Part shown: positions 8,314-16,178 of the stretch, piece by piece
How positions within the stretch are numbered: the stretch's first letter is position 1
How the letters are laid out: every line of letters starts with the position of its first letter
Source of the DNA: an uncultured Bacteroidales bacterium
GTDB lineage: Bacteria > Bacteroidota > Bacteroidia > Bacteroidales > UBA932
NCBI GenBank assembly: GCA_937900465.1
Contig: CALCEJ010000120.1
Coordinates: 1 to 32,149, forward strand
Length of the DNA stretch: 32,149 nucleotides
Direction: 5' to 3'
The notes under the pieces: generated by a model
What the model was told of the DNA's origin: nothing
The model's input: the letters and a program-made list of their open reading frames with translations, nothing else
The model's database searches: none
Position numbers and translations under genes: made by a program

Positions 8314-10503
8314 TCAGAACGGATATCCTACACCAAAGTGAATTGCGTAGTTCCCCGCTTTCAGCCAGTCCCCGGGAGCTATCCACCTCTGGTCGTAACT
8401 CCTTGACGGATCGCGGAATTTAAGGCCCATGTCAACCCGTACCAGGATGACGTCCAGATTAAGGCGCAGTCCAAGCCCCCAGTCAGCAGCGACACTCTTG
8501 GGGAAAGTCTTGCTGCTGAGATATTCTTCCTCATCATCAGAACCGCTCAGGGCCCATATGTTACCAGCATCGACGAATAGCGCGCCTTCCAGCTTCCAAA
8601 CCATCGGGAAGCGGTATTCTGCATTAGCTTCGAGCTTGATGTCACCGGCCTGGCTCGGGATGATGAAGGCGTCGCTGAGCTTGCCTCCTCCAGGACCGAG
8701 GGTCCTCGCCTGCCAGCCCCTCATACTCCCTGCACCGCCGCTGTAGAACTGTTTTTCGAAAGGCATACTGTAGGAATTGCCGTAAGCGTATCCAATACCG
8801 GCAAGAGCCCTGAAGGCAATTGCGCTTTTGCCGTAACGCCCGAGCCTGATTGTCTGTCCGGCCTGGATTTCACATCTTAAATACTGGGCATAAGGAACAT
8901 CCCAGATTGTCCGCTGACCGGCATCGTTAACGGGAAGGAGGTTGTTGAAAAGGCTCAGGACATTACCGGACTGGTCCAGATTAAGCCTTACGTAATGATA
9001 TGTAGATGAAGGGATTGCGGATGCGTCAGTAGTATAGTACAAGGTCCCGCCAACCCCGAGGTCGAAGTGGTCGCTGTATGCGTTGAGCATAAAGCGGTCG
9101 CCTTTAAGCCTCTTCGAGAAGTCCGCGGACATATCGAATATGCGGACGACATTACCCTGGAAGGGGTAGAACTGGTAGAAGAAGCGGGAGCCCCAGTTTC
9201 CCGTATAGCCAAGGGATGTCGAAATGATGGTCCTCGTATATTCCGGACGGTTCTGGTAACTGAATGCGACGCTCAGCTCCGTGTGGGGAATCCTGGCGCC
9301 TTTGAAAAGGCGGTTCGGAAGCCCCAGGAAACGGGGGAAACGGATGCTGGCCTGGGCGCTCATCTCAGTTGAACGGGCTTCCGTGTCGCTGGGCTTGAAC
9401 TGGAAATTACCCTTGACGCCGAGGTTCAGCAGTTCTCCTCCCCTGAAGAAATTCTTGTGATAGTATGTTACCTCGGGAGAGAGGCCGAACAGGCCTGTCG
9501 AATTGACAGACGCCTCGAAGTTTGTCTTGAATCCCTGAAGACCCGAATTACGCAGTTTAATGTCACAGTCAACGAGATCTCCTTCACGAGGCGTTGTCGC
9601 TATGTTTACGCTGTTGAAAACGCTCAGTTGTGAAAGACGGGAGTAAGTGTTGTTTACGTCGGTCTCGCTGTATGGCTGTCCGGGAACGAGGGTATTCAGG
9701 TTCTCAAGGGCGGATTTCCGGAGCTTTACAGTCGAAGGATAGCTGATCGTGACGTTGCCAATGTCATACTTCCGGTGCTCCGCCGCATTCTCCTCCGATT
9801 CAGTCCTTGTATAGTCTTTTATGGACATTGTAAGGGCGGCGGTTCCATCGCTGGAGAGAGTGTCTGCCTCAAAGGTGTAGTAACTCTTGTTGAAGCCGTA
9901 GTAACCGATGTTTCTGAAGTACTGGGCCCCCCTTTCGGTCTCCCCTTCCAGGGCGGATTCCGAGAGGTAGGTTCCGGTACGGATGGTGACGTTGGGCCTG
10001 TCAGCCTCGAAGTCCTTCCTGAACGTTCCGTACTCCGGGATGTCGTACTTGATGGAGCGGATTGTATAGCGGCGGCCAAGGGTAACATAGTAATGGACAT
10101 AGACCTTTTTCCCTTTGACCTCGACGCGGCTGTCGACTTCCGATCCGTAGTAGCCGATATACTCAAGGTGAGTCTTCAGATTCCTCTCGCTGTCTTCAAC
10201 AAGGGACGGATCGTAGATGACAGGCGCCTGTCCTACGTTACGGAAGAATCCCGCAAGACCGGTGTCCTTCTGGCCTGACCAGTTGTAGATCGAAAGCAGG
10301 GGGTTCCAGTCGAATATGATCGAGTTGTTAGGCTTCTGGCGTATATAGGAATTCAGTGAAGAAGAGTTGAAAGAGGGGTTATCCACCTCTATGATATTCC
10401 TGGCGAGGCGGTACTCCCCGACACGGAGGGACCGTGTTGTACTGCAAGATGCTGCCGCAAACAGCGTCAGTATCGCAGCAAATATTCCGGTCCGGATCCT
10501 CAT
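8314..10503 (-). CDS. tamL: TamL-like lipoprotein of the BamA/TamA (Omp85) family
   Basis: A 729-residue outer-membrane assembly factor of the Omp85 superfamily. The lipoprotein signal MRIRTGIFAAILTLFAAASC has an AASC lipobox (C20), which is what separates Bacteroidota TamL from ordinary TamA. POTRA-like segments follow (GRRYTIRSIKYDI; KYDIGNVTISYPSTVKLRK), then a 16-strand-type barrel with the diagnostic loop-6 motif as MRGW (GGAGSMRGWQARTLGPG) and a terminal phenylalanine (VGYPF), the usual barrel sorting signal. The frame is open up to 10998, but lipobox distance and a -7 box at 10517-10510 place the start at 10503. The box leaves only about 6 nt before the ATG, so the mRNA may be leaderless. 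The partner tamB often lies beside tamL in this phylum; here the downstream gene is convergent rarA, so tamB must be elsewhere or absent. Confidence 0.85.
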   Translation of the reverse strand: MRIRTGIFAAILTLFAAASCSTTRSLRVGEYRLARNIIEVDNPSFNSSSLNSYIRQKPNNSIIFDWNPLLSIYNWSGQKDTGLAGFFRNVGQAPVIYDPSLVEDSERNLKTHLEYIGYYGSEVDSRVEVKGKKVYVHYYVTLGRRYTIRSIKYDIPEYGTFRKDFEADRPNVTIRTGTYLSESALEGETERGAQYFRNIGYYGFNKSYYTFEADTLSSDGTAALTMSIKDYTRTESEENAAEHRKYDIGNVTISYPSTVKLRKSALENLNTLVPGQPYSETDVNNTYSRLSQLSVFNSVNIATTPREGDLVDCDIKLRNSGLQGFKTNFEASVNSTGLFGLSPEVTYYHKNFFRGGELLNLGVKGNFQFKPSDTEARSTEMSAQASIRFPRFLGLPNRLFKGARIPHTELSVAFSYQNRPEYTRTIISTSLGYTGNWGSRFFYQFYPFQGNVVRIFDMSADFSKRLKGDRFMLNAYSDHFDLGVGGTLYYTTDASAIPSSTYHYVRLNLDQSGNVLSLFNNLLPVNDAGQRTIWDVPYAQYLRCEIQAGQTIRLGRYGKSAIAFRALAGIGYAYGNSYSMPFEKQFYSGGAGSMRGWQARTLGPGGGKLSDAFIIPSQAGDIKLEANAEYRFPMVWKLEGALFVDAGNIWALSGSDDEEEYLSSKTFPKSVAADWGLGLRLNLDVILVRVDMGLKFRDPSRSYDQRWIAPGDWLKAGNYAIHFGVGYPF

Positions 10504-10509
10504 ATCACA

Positions 10510-10517
10510 CAAAGATA
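10510..10517 (-). promoter_or_regulatory. -7 box (TATCTTTG) for tamL
   Basis: The plus strand reads CAAAGATA, so the minus strand reads TATCTTTG, an exact Bacteroidota -7 box. It ends 6 nt before the tamL ATG, implying a leader of about zero. Together with the plus-strand box 13 nt away it forms a bidirectional module. Confidence 0.6.
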
Positions 10518-10530
10518 GAAAAATTCTGAG

Positions 10531-10538
10531 TATATTTG
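10531..10538 (+). promoter_or_regulatory. -7 box TATATTTG for the RNA methyltransferase gene
   Basis: An exact TATATTTG lies 23 nt upstream of the ATG at 10562. It is separated by 13 nt from the oppositely directed tamL box, so two polymerases probably cannot occupy both promoters at once. Confidence 0.6.
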
Positions 10539-10561
10539 CCTTCGGAACAAGGAAAACTGCG

Positions 10562-11278
10562 ATGACGCAAAGTGAAATAAAGTTCGTACGCTCGCTCCGG
10601 GACCGGAAGGTAAGGGATGCGGAAGGCCTTTTTGTCGTTGAAGGTGAGAAGATGGTAGCTGAGGCTGTCGCCTCTGCCCTCGAAGTAGTGTCGGTCTTCA
10701 GGGCGTCAGAAACCGGTCCTAAGGCAATGGAAAGGATAACGAACCTCTCTTCCCCTTCCCCCGTCCTTGCGGTTGTAAGAAAGCCGGAGGCGGACTTCTC
10801 TGTTCCCGGTCCGGGGCTTTTCCTTGCCCTGGACAGTCTCCGTGATCCGGGTAACCTCGGGACTGTAATCCGCATAGCGGACTGGTTCGGAATCAAAAGG
10901 ATTTTCGCTTCGGAGGATTCCGTTGACGTTTTCAACCCGAAGGTTGTCCAATCAACTATGGGCGCGATATTCCGTGTCGGAATGACATATACTTCCATAC
11001 CGGGGCTGTGCAGAAGCGTTGCCGGCGGAGGCGGAAAGGTTTACGGGACTTTCCTCGACGGAAGTAACCTGTACGGTCAGGACCTCGATAACGGCATCTC
11101 CTCCCCTTCTATCATCGTTATAGGTAATGAGGCCCACGGCATTTCAAAAGAAACAGCCCGTGAGGTTACTCACAGGCTGTATATCCCTCCTTATCCCGGG
11201 GATACCCCCGGTTCGGAGTCTCTTAACGCCGCCGTCGCAACAGCCATAACCGTAGCTGAATTCAGGCGTCGCGGTTAA
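10562..11278 (+). CDS. TrmH/SpoU-family RNA 2'-O-methyltransferase
   Basis: A 238-residue SPOUT-class methyltransferase. The N-terminal substrate-binding domain starts SEIKFVRSLRDRKVRDAEGLFVVEGEKMVAEAV, the usual SpoU L30e-like opening. The catalytic knot has motif 1 LDSLRDPGNLGTVIRIADWF (about 109-128, with the conserved N and R), motif 2 IIVIGNEAHGIS (about 184-195) and motif 3 SESLNAAVATAI (about 219-230). The segment just before motif 3 (PPYPGDTPG) is slightly longer than usual. The open frame extends to 10367, but the -7 box at 10531 and domain alignment favour 10562. It is divergent from tamL and convergent with the amylase, 22 nt apart. Target RNA and nucleotide are unknown. Confidence 0.88.
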   Translation: MTQSEIKFVRSLRDRKVRDAEGLFVVEGEKMVAEAVASALEVVSVFRASETGPKAMERITNLSSPSPVLAVVRKPEADFSVPGPGLFLALDSLRDPGNLGTVIRIADWFGIKRIFASEDSVDVFNPKVVQSTMGAIFRVGMTYTSIPGLCRSVAGGGGKVYGTFLDGSNLYGQDLDNGISSPSIIVIGNEAHGISKETAREVTHRLYIPPYPGDTPGSESLNAAVATAITVAEFRRRG

Positions 11279-11300
11279 TTACTGGGCCTTGTTCACAAAT

Positions 11301-12782
11301 CTATTTCAGCTTTGTAGTTACAAAGTCGTTTGATGGAACAGGGGCGGTATGTACCGCCTCTTTTTTGCTTATCCCGAGATAAGCCCAAGCCTCCTCCGGA
11401 ATCCTTACGCTTATGTCGCGCCCGTGGGCTGAGAAGTTGCATATAACGAGCCGGCGGTCGCTACCGAGACCTCTCAGGAAGGCGAAGTCGCTGTCCGGAT
11501 TGAATCCTTCTCCCTGACACCAGCAAAGATCATAGGTGAGACCCTTCGAGAAAACAGCCTGTTTTGACAGTGCAAGGAGTTCCCTGTATCTGCCCAGAAT
11601 CCGCTTCTGATCCGTATCCAGCGCATCGCTGTCCCCTTTAGCGAATGCCTGCAGGGAAAGCAGGGATTCCGGCGCCCCGCTGTCGAATATCGATGTCCGT
11701 CCGTTCCTTCCGCTGAAAGGTTCGGTCCCCATCCCCTTCTCTCCCGCTTCCTGCCCGAAATACAGCATAAACGAAGACGTGTTGAAAAGGGCGGAAACGG
11801 CAAGAGCCGCAAATGCAGATTCGGCCCTTCCGGCGAAAAAGTCCGAAGCGATCCTTTGCTCGTCGTGATTTTCCAGGAAGTTCAGGAGCCTTTCCGGCGG
11901 GAGGCCCTGCCGCTGCCAGGCACGGGTTATTTCCCTTGCTGGACATTTCCTTTCGATGACAGAGCGTAACGTATCGTACATCAATGATTTATCATAAAGC
12001 AAATCAAAGCCGGCATCGGAGAAGGAGGCATACTTTTCAGCTTCATATACTTCAGCTATGAACCGAAGTCCCGGAAACTCTTTTTTCGCTTTGGGAATCA
12101 TCCAGCGCCAGAACTCCAGGGGAACCAGTTCCGCCATATCGCAGCGGAACCCGTCAATGCCCAGTCCCGCCCAAAAACGGATAATCTCCATCATCCTGTC
12201 CCAGGTCCCCGTGTGGAAGTCACAGTAATTGATCTTTACTGTTTCCCACCAGTCGTTTACCGAAGGCCGCGACGAAAAACAGTTTCCGGAAGCCCTTGCG
12301 GGGAATTCACGGTAGCTTCCGTTCCCAAGGGGCAGGACAAGTTCTTCTCCCGGGTAATAGAAAAAGTCATTGTCCGGGCTCCAGTGGAGGGATTTGTCAT
12401 CGCCTTCTCCAAGAGATCCCGGAGCGCGGTAGTCCCTTGCAACGTGATTCGGGACGAAGTCGATTATGACTTTCAGGGAGTTGGAGTGGGCCCTGTCAAG
12501 AAGGGCGCGGAATTCGTCCATCCTCGAAGACGGGACATCCGCCATATACGGATTTACATCGAAATAATCACTGATGGCATAAGGAGATCCGGCATCTCCC
12601 TTGACGATCGCGGGATTGGACGGCTCCGGCGGGAGTGTTGTCGCATGACGGACAACTCCCGTAAACCAAACGGCATCAGCGCCAAGGCTTTTAATGTACT
12701 TGAGCGATGCGTCGTCTATGGAAGAAAACCTGCCCCTTCCCCACAGGCGGGGAAGAAGCTGGTATATGATGGATTTTACCAT
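11301..12782 (-). CDS. GH13 alpha-amylase-family glycosidase, cytoplasmic
   Basis: A 493-residue GH13 enzyme acting on alpha-glucans or maltodextrins. The TIM-barrel motifs are in order: region I DFVPNH (108-113), region II GFRCDMAEL with nucleophile D215, region III FIAEVYE with the probable acid/base E244, and region IV NFLENHDEQR with D307. A C-terminal beta domain follows (VICNFSAHGRDISVRIP). There is no signal peptide, so it is cytoplasmic. The ATG at 12782 lies inside the end of the phosphofructokinase gene, overlapping it by 7 nt, which suggests translational coupling; the frame is open further, to 12827. The operon implies a link from stored or imported glucan to glycolysis. Exact specificity (alpha-amylase, maltodextrin hydrolase or glucosyltransferase) cannot be read from the motifs. 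Confidence 0.88.
   Translation of the reverse strand: MVKSIIYQLLPRLWGRGRFSSIDDASLKYIKSLGADAVWFTGVVRHATTLPPEPSNPAIVKGDAGSPYAISDYFDVNPYMADVPSSRMDEFRALLDRAHSNSLKVIIDFVPNHVARDYRAPGSLGEGDDKSLHWSPDNDFFYYPGEELVLPLGNGSYREFPARASGNCFSSRPSVNDWWETVKINYCDFHTGTWDRMMEIIRFWAGLGIDGFRCDMAELVPLEFWRWMIPKAKKEFPGLRFIAEVYEAEKYASFSDAGFDLLYDKSLMYDTLRSVIERKCPAREITRAWQRQGLPPERLLNFLENHDEQRIASDFFAGRAESAFAALAVSALFNTSSFMLYFGQEAGEKGMGTEPFSGRNGRTSIFDSGAPESLLSLQAFAKGDSDALDTDQKRILGRYRELLALSKQAVFSKGLTYDLCWCQGEGFNPDSDFAFLRGLGSDRRLVICNFSAHGRDISVRIPEEAWAYLGISKKEAVHTAPVPSNDFVTTKLK
11343..11366 (+). terminator. Probable terminator of the RNA methyltransferase gene, embedded in the amylase gene
   Basis: A 7-bp inverted repeat GGCGGTA (11343-11349) and TACCGCC (11352-11358) is followed by TCTTTTTT on the plus strand. 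It lies 64 nt past the methyltransferase stop but inside the C-terminal codons of the convergent amylase gene (residues EAVHTAP). Confidence 0.65.
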
Positions 12783-14005
12783 CCGAGGATACGGCGGAAG
12801 TCGTAATTCTCGGGATCCGGGACCCACTTGCGTGCGGCCTCGTAATCGGATGGAGTGATGAAGTGGCAGATATGGTTGTAGTAATTCTGGGCAGTTCCGC
12901 CTTCGATGGCAACGCGGCGGGGAGGAATCTTGCCTTCAGCGTTCTGGAGGTCCTTCAGATACAGAGGATGGGACTCTCCGTCAGCATCGACATAGACCAT
13001 GCATCCGGTCTCTCCCTTTGAGAAGAGCTCATATGCGCCCATTGCAAGTTCAGTGCAGTAGGTAAGGTCATATGCGATAGGATCCTGGCAGCGCACATCA
13101 TAACCGATTTCCACGGGACGGGTCTTAACCTTCATTCCGAGAGCCTTGAACTTTTTCTCGAGGATGTCGTTGAAAAGGACGGCCTTGGAGATCTTTCCAA
13201 GTTCGGGATGTCCGTGTTCGTCATAAGTCATAGAAACTCCTGCGTTTTTGATTTCCTCGGGATCGAGGTCGTGGAAAACGCCTTCAGCGACCACTACGGT
13301 GCCGTAATGGATACCGAGTATGTTCCTCTTGATAATAGCGGAAAGGGCGAGGTTGACTATCTTGTCAAGGCTGATTCCGGTCTTGTTGAACATCTCGGGG
13401 ATGATTGTCATAGGACAGTGAGTCGCTTCGCCGATACCGAGGGCCAGATGACCAGCGCTACGGCCCATTGCGCTGATGATGAGCCAGTTGCCGCTTGTAC
13501 GGGCGTCTTCATATACGGTCCGGGCAAGATGGGCGCCTTCGTCCTTTGCGGAGTTGAATCCGAAAGTAGGTGCGTTCCCGGGAAGGGGAAGGTCGTTGTC
13601 GATTGTCTTGGGGACGTGGATGTTAGCGATAGGATAGTGCTTCGCCTCGAGGAACTTTGCGATGCGGTTCGCGGTAGAAGCGGTATCGTCGCCACCGACG
13701 GTGACAAGGAGCTTGATGTTGTTCTCCTGGAACAGGGACAGATTGAAATTCTCCTCGAAATCCTTGTCAGTAGGTTTGAAACGGGACATCTGGAGGTAAG
13801 ATCCTCCCCTGTTGAAATAAGCGTCCGCTTTGAAAAAGTCTATGTCCTCAGTGCGCGGTTTGTCGGAGAACAGTCCTGAATACCCCCCGTGAAGGCCTAT
13901 TACACGGTAACCGTTAGAAAGGAATGTCTTTGCTACAGAGAACACTACGGTGTTCATTCCCGGTGCCGGGCCGCCTCCGCAGAGGATGATTATTGAGTCT
14001 TTCAT
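12776..14005 (-). CDS. 6-phosphofructokinase, diphosphate (PPi)-dependent type
   Basis: A 409-residue PfkA-superfamily enzyme that phosphorylates fructose 6-phosphate in glycolysis. The N-terminal GGGPAPGMN binds the phosphoryl donor. Two residues indicate pyrophosphate rather than ATP: D107 in GGDDT (104-108; ATP enzymes have GGDG) and K133 in PKTIDND (132-138; ATP enzymes have PGTIDND). MGRSAGH carries the substrate-binding MGR. The PPi reaction is reversible, so it can also serve gluconeogenesis. The frame extends to 14074, but the -7 box at 14048-14041 and the family N-terminus set the start at 14005. It is first in an operon with the amylase, overlapping it by 7 nt, and divergent from ligA. 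Donor specificity is inferred from motifs. Confidence 0.9.
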   Translation of the reverse strand: MKDSIIILCGGGPAPGMNTVVFSVAKTFLSNGYRVIGLHGGYSGLFSDKPRTEDIDFFKADAYFNRGGSYLQMSRFKPTDKDFEENFNLSLFQENNIKLLVTVGGDDTASTANRIAKFLEAKHYPIANIHVPKTIDNDLPLPGNAPTFGFNSAKDEGAHLARTVYEDARTSGNWLIISAMGRSAGHLALGIGEATHCPMTIIPEMFNKTGISLDKIVNLALSAIIKRNILGIHYGTVVVAEGVFHDLDPEEIKNAGVSMTYDEHGHPELGKISKAVLFNDILEKKFKALGMKVKTRPVEIGYDVRCQDPIAYDLTYCTELAMGAYELFSKGETGCMVYVDADGESHPLYLKDLQNAEGKIPPRRVAIEGGTAQNYYNHICHFITPSDYEAARKWVPDPENYDFRRILGW

Positions 14006-14040
14006 ATTTGGATGAATGTATGTAGAATTCTTTCGGGGAA

Positions 14041-14074
14041 CAAAGATACGTTTTTTTTCATTATATTTGTACAA
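14041..14074 (-). promoter_or_regulatory. Promoter for the phosphofructokinase-amylase operon
   Basis: On the minus strand, TTG (14074-14072) and TATCTTTG (14048-14041) are 23 nt apart, a little longer than ideal. The -7 box is 35 nt upstream of the ATG at 14005. Its position relative to the ligA box is identical to that in the tamL region. Confidence 0.6.
14062..14069 (+). promoter_or_regulatory. -7 box TATATTTG for ligA
   Basis: An exact -7 box ends 9 nt before the ligA ATG at 14079, so the expected transcription start is at or within a few bases of the start codon. It forms a bidirectional module with the minus-strand box at 14041-14048. Confidence 0.6.
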
Positions 14075-14078
14075 TTAT

Positions 14079-16169
14079 ATGGACAGGTTGAAAGCAAAGG
14101 AAAGGATTGAATACCTCCGGTCTTTTCTCGAAGAGAACAGCCGGAAGTATTATGTCGAAAACGCACCCGTGATTTCGGATTACGAGTTCGACACCCTTAT
14201 GCACGAACTGGAGGACCTGGAACGGGCTTTCCCGGAATTCGACAGTCCGGATTCCCCGACAAGGCGTGTGGGAAGCGATATCTCCGCCGGTAAGGACTTC
14301 GTCAAGCGTCCCCATAAGTACCCCATGCTCTCCCTTTCCAATACCTACAGCATCTCAGAAGTCGAAGAATTCGCGGAAAGGGCCTCCAAGGGCCTCAGCG
14401 AGGCGTTTACCTACTCGTGCGAGCTGAAGTACGACGGTACGGCGATATGCCTTACTTACCGTGACGGGAAGCTTTTCAGGGCTCTTACAAGGGGTGACGG
14501 CGTCGTGGGTGACGATGTTACCGCAAACGTTCTCCGTATCCCTTCAATCCCCCATACACTGACCGGCAGCGGTTTCCCGGAGGAGTTTGAAATAAGGGGC
14601 GAAATCCTGATGCCGTACGAGTCCTTCGACAGGCTGAATGAGGAGCGCGAGGCAGCTGAAGAGCCTCTGTTCGCAAATCCCCGCAATGCCGCTTCCGGCT
14701 CCCTCAAGCTACAGAACCCGGAAGAAGTATCCCGCCGTGGGCTTATCTGTACCCTGTATCATATTCCAAGCGGCAATATCGATGCCCCTACTCACGTTGA
14801 AGCCCTTACCCTTGCAAAGTCTTGGGGACTTCCTGTGGGCATCGAGAATATCCGGATATGCAGGAGCATAGGTGAAATCGAGGATTTCATCAACCACTGG
14901 GATGTCCATCGCAAGGAACTCCCCTATCCTACGGACGGTATCGTCATTAAGATTAACGAAATGGCCCTCCAGCGGGAGCTCGGTTATACGGCAAAGTCCC
15001 CGAGGTGGGCCGTCGCTTATAAATTCAAGGCGGAACAGGCGTGTACCCCTATCCTTTCCATTGATTATCAGGTAGGAAGGACCGGTGCGGTCACCCCTGT
15101 GGCAAATATGGAACCCGTCCTTCTGTCCGGAACGATGGTTAAGCGCGCGACTCTTGTCAATGCTGATCAGATGGAAATGCTGGATATCCATGAGGGCGAC
15201 TGGGTTTACGTGGAAAAAGGCGGAGAGATTATCCCTAAAATCACCGGTGTTGAGGAGTCGAAACGGCTTCCCGGTGCCGTAAAACCGGTTTTCCCCTCCG
15301 TTTGTCCTGACTGCGGGACCCCCCTTGTAAAGGCTGACGGTGAAGCGAAGTGGTTCTGTCCCAACTCATCCGGCTGCCCTACCCAGATTAAAGGCCGCCT
15401 TCTCCACTTTACCGGGAGAAAGGCTATGAATATACTCTGCGGAGAATCTACGATTCAGCAGATGTATGATCTGGACCTTGTAAGGACTCCGGCGGACTTC
15501 TATGACCTGCGTTACGATCAGCTCTTCCTCTTGGAGGGGTGGAAAGAGAAGTCCGCAAGGCGATTCCTGGACTCACTGAAGCAGTCCTTGGATACTCCGT
15601 TCGAGAAAGTCCTCTTTGCTCTTGGCATCCGTTTTGTCGGCGAATCCACGGCAAGGGATGTGGCCCTTCATTTTGGCAGCATTGACGCTTTGGCAAACGC
15701 TTCTATGGAGGATCTTCTCGCGGTTCCGGACGTCGGAGACGTTGTTGCAGGGAGTATATACAACTGGTTCCGCATCCCTGAGAATGCCGTGGAGGTTCAG
15801 CGTCTCCGGGCAGCGGGACTCCGGATGTCGGTGGACGAAGGAGAAAGGGCGGAAGACGTCTCGGATGCCCTTGAAGGCGTCTCGATAGTGATAAGCGGTA
15901 ACTTCTCGATCTCCCGTGACGATATGAAAAAGCTCATAGAGTCAAACGGCGGGAAGAACTCCTCTTCCGTCAGCGGCAAGACAGGATACCTCCTTGCAGG
16001 TGAAAAACCCGGTCCGGAGAAGATTCGTAAGGCAGAGCAGCTTGGCGTAAAGATTATTTCCGAGGAGCAGTTTTATGCCCTCCTTCCGGGAGGTAATCCT
16101 TCCGGAAACTCTTCAGAAGGAGGCAGTCTTTTCGGCGGTATGGATACAGTTGAACCCACATTGTTTTAA
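14079..16169 (+). CDS. ligA: NAD+-dependent DNA ligase LigA
   Basis: A 696-residue bacterial replicative DNA ligase, full length for the family. In order: the Ia NMN-binding domain (YYVENAPVISDYEFDTLMHEL), the adenylation domain with catalytic K117 in KYDGTA, the OB fold, a C4 zinc finger (CPDC...CPNSSGCP, about 430-452), helix-hairpin-helix repeats (FALGIRFVGESTARDVA; LLAVPDVGDVVAGSI), and a BRCT domain from about 600 (VSIVISGNFSISRDDMKKLI). The tail after the BRCT is short and Gly/Ser-rich. The frame runs back to 14016, but the -7 box at 14062 lies inside that extension, so the ATG at 14079 is chosen. It is the first gene of a long plus-strand run, 9 nt before rel. Confidence 0.97.
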   Translation: MDRLKAKERIEYLRSFLEENSRKYYVENAPVISDYEFDTLMHELEDLERAFPEFDSPDSPTRRVGSDISAGKDFVKRPHKYPMLSLSNTYSISEVEEFAERASKGLSEAFTYSCELKYDGTAICLTYRDGKLFRALTRGDGVVGDDVTANVLRIPSIPHTLTGSGFPEEFEIRGEILMPYESFDRLNEEREAAEEPLFANPRNAASGSLKLQNPEEVSRRGLICTLYHIPSGNIDAPTHVEALTLAKSWGLPVGIENIRICRSIGEIEDFINHWDVHRKELPYPTDGIVIKINEMALQRELGYTAKSPRWAVAYKFKAEQACTPILSIDYQVGRTGAVTPVANMEPVLLSGTMVKRATLVNADQMEMLDIHEGDWVYVEKGGEIIPKITGVEESKRLPGAVKPVFPSVCPDCGTPLVKADGEAKWFCPNSSGCPTQIKGRLLHFTGRKAMNILCGESTIQQMYDLDLVRTPADFYDLRYDQLFLLEGWKEKSARRFLDSLKQSLDTPFEKVLFALGIRFVGESTARDVALHFGSIDALANASMEDLLAVPDVGDVVAGSIYNWFRIPENAVEVQRLRAAGLRMSVDEGERAEDVSDALEGVSIVISGNFSISRDDMKKLIESNGGKNSSSVSGKTGYLLAGEKPGPEKIRKAEQLGVKIISEEQFYALLPGGNPSGNSSEGGSLFGGMDTVEPTLF

Positions 16170-16178
16170 CACAGAGCG

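Noticed and set aside
8310..8323. Small hairpin TCCGT-CAGA-ACGGA between rarA and tamL
   Set aside because: It has only 5 bp and no T tract on the plus strand, and on the minus strand a mixed CTATTTCTT. Not convincing as a terminator.
10504..10998. N-terminal extension of tamL to 10998
   Set aside because: The extension has no signal peptide, is antisense to the methyltransferase gene and would bury the lipobox; the promoter at 10517-10510 also lies within it.
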